A stretch of 22,056 nucleotides of DNA. It comes from Chrysochromulina tobinii. Lineage: Eukaryota; Haptophyta; Prymnesiales; Chrysochromulinaceae. A model generated the notes under the pieces. The model was not told the origin of the DNA, made no database searches, and saw only the letters and a program-made list of their open reading frames with translations. Shown in pieces: positions 8,798 to 16,600 of this stretch. How positions within the stretch are numbered: the stretch's first letter is position 1; every line of letters begins with the position of its first letter. The stretch covers positions 1-22,056 of the forward strand of contig JWZX01002623.1 in the NCBI GenBank assembly GCA_001275005.1, written 5' to 3'. Both the position numbers and the translations under genes were made by a program.

Positions 8798-8990
8798 CTG
8801 TGCCGACTGCGCATCGTGTGAAGTCCAGATCGAGCGAAGGCGGCGCGGCGCCGGCGCCGCCCGCCGCCGCGCGCGATTCTCCAATTGAAAACCTCCTCAA
8901 GAACGTGTTGTTGAGCACTGACCTTAGTGAGAATATACTGGTCCATTTTTGCGCTATGAACAGAGTGTGAACAGTGAACGACTTCGCGCC
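8798..8990. promoter_or_regulatory. Divergent intergenic promoter region (glycosyltransferase / ATCase)
   Basis: Only 193 bp separate the two head-to-head ATGs. The half near the glycosyltransferase is very GC-rich (8840-8875). The half near the ATCase gene is AT-richer (8880-8950). No TATA box stands out. Assigned from geometry. Confidence 0.45.
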
Positions 8991-9995
8991 ATGTCAAAGA
9001 AGCAAATGACGTCGCCGTCGCCGCTCTGGACGGGCAAGCACGTGCTCTCATGCGACCAGTTTGATGAGGCCATGCTGCACGTGCTCTTCGAGACGGCCTC
9101 CGCCATGAAGGCGATGGTCGCGACCAAGAGGAAGAGCGCCATCCTCACAGGCCGCGTGCTCGCCAACATCTTCTATGAGCCGTCGACGCGCACGATGTGC
9201 TCCTTCGACGCGGCGATGAAGCGGCTTGGAGGTGACGTGATCAGCGTGAGCGAGAGCTCATCCTCCGCCAAGAAGGGCGAGACGATCGAAGACACGGTGC
9301 GATGCCTCGAGTGCTACTGCGACATCCTCGTCCTGCGTCACCCGGTAAAGGGCACTGCCGCGCAGGCGGCTTCCGCGATGAAGAAGCCTTTGATCAACGC
9401 CGGCGATGGCGTCGGCGAGCACCCGACGCAGGCGCTCCTCGACCTCTTCACGGTCGTCTCGGCGCACCCTCGCGCCAAATCAACCGCGGAAGGGCTACAG
9501 CTCGACTCCCTGACGCTGACGCTGCTCGGCGACCTGAAGCACGGTCGCACGGTGCACTCGATCGCGCGGCTGGTGACCAAGCTCTCGCGCCCGCCCACCC
9601 TCCACCTCGTCTCGCCCGCGCTCCTCTCGATGCCCGCCGAGATCTGCGACGAGCTGTCCAAGGCCAACGTGCCGATGCAGGCGAGCGACGACTTTGCCGC
9701 CGCGCTGCCCGCGGCCGACGTGCTGTACGTGACGCGTGTCCAAAAGGAGCGCTTCGCCACGGAGGCCGAATACGCTGCCGTCGCGGGCAGCTACGTCGTC
9801 AACGCTGCCGCGCTCGCAGCCGGACCCGCCAAGCCGGATATGTTGATCATGCACCCGCTGCCCCGCGTGGACGAAATCTCCACTGACGTGGATGCGGACC
9901 CGCGCGCGACCTACTTTATTGAGATGGAGAATGGCATGTACGTCCGCATGGCGCTGCTCGCGCTCGTACTCGGAGCCGATCTCTCGGCGCTGTAG
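8991..9995 (+). CDS. PYRB: Aspartate carbamoyltransferase, catalytic chain (monofunctional)
   Basis: A 334-residue protein from ATG 8991 to TAG. It catalyses carbamoyl phosphate + L-aspartate to N-carbamoyl-L-aspartate in de novo pyrimidine synthesis. Visible signatures: FYEPSTRT at 61-68 (carbamoyl-phosphate site), KKGETIED at 95-102 (catalytic Lys region), LRHPVKG at 115-121, NAGDGVGEHPTQALLD at 136-151, LLGDLKHGRTVHS at 178-190, VTRVQKERF at 247-255 (aspartate-site Arg and Gln) and HPLPRVDEI at 288-296. The length matches a bacterial-type catalytic chain of about 310 residues plus a short N-terminal extension. There is no fused carbamoyl-phosphate synthase or dihydroorotase, unlike animal CAD. 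The N-terminus starts MSKKQMTS and is not a convincing plastid or mitochondrial presequence. The usual YF.Q..NG motif reads YFIEMENG at 308-315, an E in place of Q. No introns. Confidence 0.96.
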   Translation: MSKKQMTSPSPLWTGKHVLSCDQFDEAMLHVLFETASAMKAMVATKRKSAILTGRVLANIFYEPSTRTMCSFDAAMKRLGGDVISVSESSSSAKKGETIEDTVRCLECYCDILVLRHPVKGTAAQAASAMKKPLINAGDGVGEHPTQALLDLFTVVSAHPRAKSTAEGLQLDSLTLTLLGDLKHGRTVHSIARLVTKLSRPPTLHLVSPALLSMPAEICDELSKANVPMQASDDFAAALPAADVLYVTRVQKERFATEAEYAAVAGSYVVNAAALAAGPAKPDMLIMHPLPRVDEISTDVDADPRATYFIEMENGMYVRMALLALVLGADLSAL

Positions 9996-10050
9996 GCAGA
10001 CGGCGCGCCGTAGCGAGCGCTGTAGGCAGGCGCCGCGCCGTAGCGAGCGC
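9987..10050 (+). repeat. 30-bp tandem duplication spanning the ATCase stop codon
   Basis: Two copies with a 30-bp period begin GCGCTGTAGGCAG at 9987 and 10017; each also has GCGCCGTAGCGA. The first copy contains the ATCase stop codon TAG, so the duplication copied the stop with the start of the 3' UTR. Confidence 0.8.
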
Positions 10051-10073
10051 CGTCGGGAGGATGGCGCGCGCGT

Positions 10074-10187
10074 TGTGCGCTGGCAAGGGGTACCCTGGTG
10101 TGGGAAAGAGCTGTGCGCTGGCAAGGGGTACCCTGGTGTGGGAAAGAGCTGTGCGCTGGCAAGGGGTACCCTGGTGTGGGAAAGAGC
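10074..10187 (+). repeat. 38-bp tandem repeat, three exact copies
   Basis: Units begin TGTGCGCTGGCAAGG at 10074, 10112 and 10150 and appear identical. A diverged fourth partial copy begins near 10230 (GCGCTGGCAATGG...CTGGTGT). The array is in the 3' flank of the ATCase gene. No protein sense can be made of it. A regulatory role is not shown. Confidence 0.88.
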
Positions 10188-10619
10188 TCTCGCCCCCTCC
10201 CCTGTCTGAGAGCGGACGAGAGGCTGCGCTGCGCTGGCAATGGTTCTACTAGCCTGGTGTTCCCGCAGGCGGGAAGTCTATTCCTCCTCCTCCACCACCT
10301 CCCTCGTCCTGATTCTCGACTTTCAGACGAGGAGAGCGGAGCAGCTGCTGTGGTACATTGTATGGCCTGCATGGGCCTGTGCGCTGTGGTTGGCTGGTGC
10401 GGCTGACCACGGGGCCGGGCTGAACGCTGAAGGGTGAAAGGGGGCCTGCATGTCGGTTGGGATGTTATAATTTGGCAACATGGTTGTGTATTGCGTCTTC
10501 TCCCTCATCGTATAGGTATTCGCCCCTTGGACTTAATTCGCCCCGTGGAATTCGAAGTCTATTTCTGGGAGCTCGTGAGCTCATCTGATGCACGAAAGCG
10601 GTCACTTTGCTACCGAACA
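10188..10619 (+). promoter_or_regulatory. Gene-free stretch and probable promoter of the RING-CH/TPR gene
   Basis: No coding region is supported between the 38-bp array and the ATG at 10620. A pyrimidine-rich block lies at 10280-10310. TTATAATTT at 10465-10473 is TATA-like but lies about 150 bp before the ATG. The frame of the downstream gene stays open back to 10434 without an ATG, so an upstream exon cannot be excluded. Confidence 0.35.
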
Positions 10620-13002
10620 ATGTCCATGCCCAATGCCAGGCAACTTAACGCCCTCGCCGCGGCTCTTTGTGCCATTCGGAATGGTGAGACCTCATCAGAA
10701 ACTCTACGAGACCTCGCACAAGCCTTTGGTGCAATGCACCCGAAGGCGGGAACATTGCGTGCCATACAAGCAGTGCTGGATCAGATCGAAAACCCTTCCG
10801 ACTTCACCCGCGACCAAGATGCATATGAGAAGCATGGCGCAACAAAAGCTACCTTCTGTCGCTGGAAGCAGAAGCTGACTCAACAATCACGCTCCATTGC
10901 AGTAGATGAGCTCGCGCAATCACTGGATGATGGTGATGAGGATGAGGATCATGATGAGCTTTCTGTCGCCTTACAGAGACGCGACGCTAGGCTTGAACGC
11001 CACGAGTGGCGCAGGGAAGCTGCCGAGCCAGACCTGGCCCAGGCTCCGCTAACATTCCTCGTCGGGGCGCCCCCTGATCTTGCCGGTCGAGCCCCGAGTA
11101 CAGTGGTGGATGCAGCGGAGGCAGCCGGAATATCGGTTGCTGAGGCCTACGAGAAGCTCATCATCTCTGCGGCCGACCGGCATGCAGCTGCCGTCTTAGA
11201 AGCGGATCTCGCTGATTCTACGGTGGCCTTGAAAGAGAGAGAGGCGCGCGAGGCGGCTCTAGCGGCGGAGGCAGCCGAGGCTATTGCCATCCTTAGACGA
11301 CATGACTCACGGAAGGCTGACGAGCTCTTGAACGAGGCGCGGGCGGCTGCAGTCTTGGCAACTGAGAAAGCAGAGGCGGCAGCGCGCGAGGCGGCGGCAG
11401 AGGCGGCAGAGGCGACGGCCCGCCGCTCGGCGGGATCCTCGAGTGATGCGAGCCAATCCTCGAGTGATGCGAGCCTTCGTGCGCAAGAAGCCGCCTTAAC
11501 CCCTATGTTGCCGTGTGCGGACGATGGATCTAAGGTCTGTCGAATCTGCCTCTCTGGTGATGAGGATGAGCCGCTCGTGCAGCCATGCGGCTGCCGAGGC
11601 AGCGCGGCCTTGGTTCACGAGAGCTGCCTCAGCGAATGGCGGCGCACAAGCTCGAACGGCACAGCCGCCTACCGATGCGGTCAATGTCACGACGACTACC
11701 GTGATGCGCTGTCGATTGAGCTGCTTGAGGAGAGGCTACTTCGGCAGCGCACAACGCTTGGCAATAGACATGCAAGCACGATTTTTACCATCGTCGAGTT
11801 GGGGACCGTGTTGCAAGTCCTGGGCAAATTCCACGCGGCCGAGCCCCTGCATTGCGAGGCGGTGTCGGCGATGCGCGCGACGCTGGGGGATCGACACCCT
11901 AACACACTCCGCTGCATCCACAATCTCGCTTCGCTGCTCAGAGCGCAGGGTAACCTGGCGGCGGCCGAGCCGCTGTGTCGCGAGGTGGTGTTGGCGATGC
12001 GCGCGACGCTGGGGGATCGACACCCTCACACACTCAGCTCCATCCACAATCTCGCCTCGCTGCTTCAGAGCGCAGGGTAACCTGGCGGCGGCCGAGCCGC
12101 TGTATCGCGAGGCGGTGTCGGCAAGTCGCGCGACGCTGGGGGATCGACACCCTCACACACTCAGCTGCATCGGCAATCTTGCCTCGCTGCTCAAAGACCA
12201 GGGTAACCTGGCGGCGGCCGAGCCGCTGTTTCGCGAGGCGGTGTCGGCGATGCGCGCGACGCTGGGGGATCGACACCCTAAGACACTCAGCTGCATCAAC
12301 AATCTCGCCTCGCTGCTTCAAGACCAGGGTAACCTGGCGGCGGCCGAGCCGCTGTATCGCGAGGCTGTGTCGGCGATGCGCGCGACGCTGGGGGATCGAC
12401 ACCCTAACACACTCAGCTGCATCGGCAATCTCGCCTCGCTGCTTCAAGCACAGGGGAACCTGGCGGCGGCCGAGCCGCTGTGTCGCGAGGCGCTGTCGGT
12501 GAGTCGCACGACGCTGGGGGATCGACACCCCGACACACTCAGCTGCATCAACAATCTCGCCTCGCTGATTCACGCACAGGGTAACCTGGCGGCGGCCGAG
12601 CCGCTGTGTCTCGAGGCGCTGTCGGCGAGTCGCGCGACGCTGGGGGATCGACACCCTCAAACACTCAGCTGCATCCACAATCTTGCTTCGCTGCTCAAAG
12701 ACCAGGGCAAGCTCGACGACGCCGAGCCGCTGTTCCGCGAGGCGCTTGAGGGGCTGCGTTCGACGCTGGGGGATCGACACCCGGACACACTCAGCACCAT
12801 GAGCTCGCTTAAGGCGCTCGAGTTTCATCGCGCGCCGCTTGTTGGCAAGCAGGTGCTGCTGCATGGGCTGGTGGCGAAGCCGGAGCTCAACGACAGGACG
12901 GGGACTGCCACCGCCTGGAACAGCAAGAGTGGGCGGTACGCAGTGCGGCTGCAGGATGGGAGCGCCGTGGCCTTGAAGGCAGCCAACCTGGTCTTACTGT
13001 AA
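10620..13002 (+). CDS. RING-CH finger protein with kinesin-light-chain-type TPR array; one-base frameshift
   Basis: The reading frame starts at ATG 10620 (MSMPNARQ) and is open to a TAA at 12078-12080. The same repeat protein then continues in the next frame to 13002. Residues about 65-86 (YEKHGATKATFCRWKQKL) look like a transposase-type helix-turn-helix. About 140-290 is Ala/Glu-rich and probably a coiled coil. Residues about 306-355 are a textbook RING-CH: C-x2-C-x12-C-x-C-x7-H-x2-C-x16-C-x2-C, the MARCH-type E3 ubiquitin ligase finger. Then 42-residue TPR units with LGDRHP.TL and NLA.LL..QGNL..AEPL follow. The end (GKQVLLHGLVAKPELN...GRYAVRLQDG) is a short conserved-looking module. One extra base near 12064-12068 causes the frame change. 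It may be a sequencing error, a real inactivation, or a hidden small intron. The likely role is substrate-recruiting ubiquitin ligase, by inference. Confidence 0.75.
11752..12800 (+). repeat. 126-bp tandem repeats encoding TPR units
   Basis: The marker ACGCTGGGGGATCGACACCC recurs at about 11879, 12005, 12132, 12258, 12384, 12510, 12636 and 12762, a 126-bp period with one 127-bp step at the frameshift. A diverged first unit lies near 11752. The copies are nearly identical at DNA level, including third positions, which points to recent amplification or gene conversion. Confidence 0.92.
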
Positions 13003-13040
13003 CAGCAAACATTGGCACGACATGGCACGGTACAATCCTG

Positions 13041-13200
13041 CTTTGCGACCGCGAGTGTGCTTGTCGCCTCGCTGTTTCAAGCTCAGGGCGACCTGTGTGC
13101 GGCCGAGCCGCTGTATCGCGAGTCAGTGCAGGCGAGTCGCGCGGCGCTGGGGGATCAACACCCTAACACATCTCTCGCCTCGTTGCTTCAAGTACAGGGT
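13041..13200 (+). pseudogene. Decayed TPR unit downstream of the TPR gene
   Basis: After the stop at 13000-13002, a further unit is visible: GTCGCCTCGCTGTTTCAAGC, then GGCCGAGCCGCTGTATCGCG, GGCGCTGGGGGATCAACACC and CCTCGTTGCTTCAAG. It lacks about 18 bp after the CCTAACACA step (the CTCAGCTGCATC part) and has no clear start or partner domain. It is best read as a remnant of the repeat array, or of a second copy of the gene. Confidence 0.7.
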
Positions 13201-13637
13201 ACACCTCGCCATGATCTTCAAGCTCGCTACGATCCTGTCGCCCTTCTCAGCCGTCTCTGCGCAGCACACACCGTAGAGAGGACGTGGGTGTGTGAATGTG
13301 AACTTGTGTCTTTTCGCCGGACGGGTGGGGGGTGGACGCGGACGGAGCGAGGCAGCCGAGCGCCGGCCGGGGCCGCGAAGAACGGAACAAGTCGAGTGTA
13401 AGTGAGCCGCGGAGGCAGGCCGCGCGTGCTGTGCGCGAGCGCCAGTCCGTCGTGAGGCTATTCGTCTGGCGTGGCGGCTACCGTACCCTGATGAGCAAGA
13501 AATGACCATCGAAATGTCAGAGACTATGGAAAGGCATATTAAATTATACTTAGACAGACTTCGCACCGTACACACGTCCTACATTCTTAACGAGAAACGT
13601 CGCTTATCGTACGTAACGCATGGTACTGCTGTGCATT
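13201..13637. other. Gene-free stretch
   Basis: No supported gene lies between the TPR remnant and the 3' end of the PHD gene on the minus strand. The frames present are short and without recognisable motifs. The right half (13490-13620) is AT-richer and probably contains the 3' end signals of both neighbouring transcripts. Confidence 0.4.
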
Positions 13638-16600
13638 TTACTCGAGTGCGCGACTGACCAGCCTCACGCGAGGATAGACCCACGAGTCGGGGTTGGTGTC
13701 GACGCCCGCCGCGGCCGCCGCCTCGAGCGCGCTCTGGCGCGTGCGGTGCTTGGTACCATTCGGCTCGAGGTACGTCCAGTTCGCCACCGTGCGCGCGCCC
13801 TTGTACGCTTCGAACATGCGCCAGCCGGCGGCCGCTGCCCCGGGCCAAAGTTTGAAGTTGACCAGCGAAGGCGGCACCTCGTACCGGTAGGCGTTCTCAT
13901 CGCGCGATCCGAAGTGCCGCGAGCCACCGCCCACGGCAGCGCCTACCGGTACGTGGTGGCGCGAGCTGCCGCCGTGACGGTCACGCGAGCCGCCGCCCTC
14001 GTCCGACTCGTCACCGTCGTCGCCCAAGTCGGCGCTTCGGTCGGGCGGTCTGCCGCTGAGGCGCTCGGTACGGCGCTCGGTGCGGCCGGCGTGGGGGATA
14101 AAGGGCGGCGGCAGCTGCGGCAGCTGTGACGGGCGCAGCAGCGTACCATCGTCGGCGAGAGGCACCCAGCGAAGCCGCCTGTCCACCTGTGGCTGCGTGG
14201 GCGAGCGCATGACCTGTGGGGAAGAGGGAGGCGCCGTGGTGAGCGTATGCATGCAAGGGCTGCGTGGGCGAGCGCATGACCTGTGGGGAAGAGGGAGGCG
14301 CCGTGGTGAGCGTATGCATGCAAGGGCTGCGTGGGCGAGCGCATTACCTTCCACTGGCGGCCGTCGCGGCCGTACGCCACCGTCCCCTTGGCACACCGCG
14401 TCGCGTCGGCCGGCGGAGGGATCACGTCGGGGCGATAGACCCACCACCTGTGGGGAAGAGTGAGGCGCCGTGGTGAGCGTATGCATGCAAGGATCACGTC
14501 GGGACTAAAGACCCACCAGCCATCGGCAAACTCGTCGGCGCCGTCTTGGTGGGCGCTGCCCCCCACCGTGTCGGGCCAGGGGCGCGCCGGCCGCGTGTGG
14601 AGCGCCTCGTGGTACGCGAGGGCCATCTTGAGAAGGCGCGCATGCTTCGCTTCACGGGTCTCGCGGGCAGGCGCCGAGGCGGGCGCCGAGGCGGGCGCCG
14701 AGGTGGGCGCATCGGCGCCACGTCGCTTATGGCGCGTCTCCATGGGCGCGATCGTCGCCGCGCTCGCCACAACACGCGTCTTGCAGGCCGCCTCGGCCGC
14801 CGCCGCCTCGGCCGCCGCCGCCTCGGCCGCCGGCTCGACGGGCGCCGTTGCGGGCGCCACCGCCTCCGCCCCCGCCGCCTCGACAGGCGCCGTGTTGAGC
14901 GGTACCTCCGCTCGCGGCTTGACGGGCGGCGGCGGCGGCGGCCCTTCCTTTACCGGTACGAGCAGCTTCGTGTTCTGGTGGAGTTTCGGGCGCGTTGTAG
15001 TGAGCACTTGCATGCAAGGCAGGTCATCAGTGGCAATCAACGGCAATCAACGTACCTGGTGGAGCTTCGAGCTCGGCCGCAGGTCATCAACGGCAATCAA
15101 CGGCAATCAACGTACCTGGTGGAGCTTCGAGCTCGGCCGCAGGTCAGGAAACTGAGCCGCGTTGAGGTCGACCAGCACCATGGCGTCGACGCCACACGCC
15201 GTCGCAATCTGGCGCACCTGCACGCAAGGCAATCAGTCGCAATCAGTCGCAATCCGTCGCAATCCGTCGCAATCCGTCGCAATCCGTCGCAATCCGTCGC
15301 AATCCGTCGCAATCCGTCGCAATCCGTCGCAATCCGTCGCAATCTGGCGCAATCTGGCGCAATCTGGCGCAATCTGGCGCACCGTCTCATCTTCGCTGGC
15401 CACGTACTCTCGCAACTGCTGCGGCGCGCGCGGCGCCGCCATCGCCTCCATCGCCTCCATCGCCTCCGACGCCTCCGTCGCCGCCTCCAGCCCGACCTTC
15501 AGCTCCGCTGCTGCCCTCGCCGCCTCTTGCACCTTCATGGCCTCTCTCCCGATCAGCGCAAGCGCCGCCGCGGGCAGAGGCGCCGCAAACACCGCCGCTT
15601 GCGCCGTGTTGAGCGCCGCCTCTGCTGCCGCTTCCGCCGCCGCCATCGCACGCCCCCGCCTCCTCTCCTCCTTCTCTACCCGATGCTGCTCGTTGGCAGC
15701 CTCGTCCTCCATCGCCTCCACCTGCGCCGCCGCGGGCGCGGGCGTGGCGCCCGTCACGGCGCCACCCGAGCCTGCCACCGCCCCCTGCCCCTCACCGTCC
15801 GCCCCTCTCCCTTTTTTGGAATGTCTCCTCGCCGCCCTCTCCCACTCCTCCATCGCTCGCACCTTGACCCTCTCGGCCTTCCTTGCCGCCCTCTCCGCCC
15901 TCTGCGCCGCCTCCGCCGCCTCAGCTGCTCCTCCCTCCACACCAGCCAACCTCGAGGCCTTCTCAGCCAGCGTAGCCGCCCGTTTGGCCGCCGCCTTGGC
16001 CGCCCTCTGAGCGTCCTTGACCGCCTCCCTCTGCGCCTCCCGCTGCGCGTCGGCGCGCTCGCGCCCTGGGTGGCGCGGCGCCCGCGGCCCATACCGGTCG
16101 CGCGCGTCCTTGGCCTTGCAGTGCGACGGGCACAAGATCCAAAAGTACTCGGCGCCAAAGTGCGCGCAGCTCCCGAGCTTGAGATTGCTCTCGAGCCCGC
16201 AGCTCGGATGGACGAAGAGCGGACAGGAGGGCACATTGCCGCACGTGGCGCCGCATCGGACCAGCCCACGCACGCCGCCGCAGACGGCGCACTTTGGCGG
16301 GCCCGTCGCCGTCGCGAACGGGATGAGCGGGGGCGGGGCGGCGTCGATGACCGACACGGCGCCAGCTCCGGACGGCAACAGGGCACTGGCGGAGGTGGAG
16401 CCGCGAGTGCCCAGGACGACGCGAGAGGACGACGCGGCGGCGGCGGCGGCGGCGGCATCGTCCACATCATCCGCTCCTAATTGGGTAACGTTGCCTAATT
16501 TGGCATCATCCACCATAGCCTCAGCCGCAGCGACAGCCTCGACCTCGACCTCGACCTCCTCGTGGGTCTCGGCCTCGACCTCGACCTCGACCTCCGATTG

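Noticed and set aside
11515-12062. Start of a separate TPR gene at 11515
   Set aside because: Before the frameshift this frame encodes Arg/Cys-rich nonsense while the other frame encodes the RING-CH and TPRs. Only the part after about 12066 is meaningful.
13012-13401. Separate small gene of 129 codons
   Set aside because: Only 13041-13200 has sense, as a damaged TPR unit; the rest has no protein-like features.
15231-15380. CRISPR-like array
   Set aside because: The 10-bp units have no spacers and sit exactly between splice sites; it is a simple tandem repeat inside an intron.
14546-16480. Long plus-strand frame of 644 codons
   Set aside because: It is Arg/Leu-rich shadow of the PHD gene on the other strand, and it runs through two introns without domain content.
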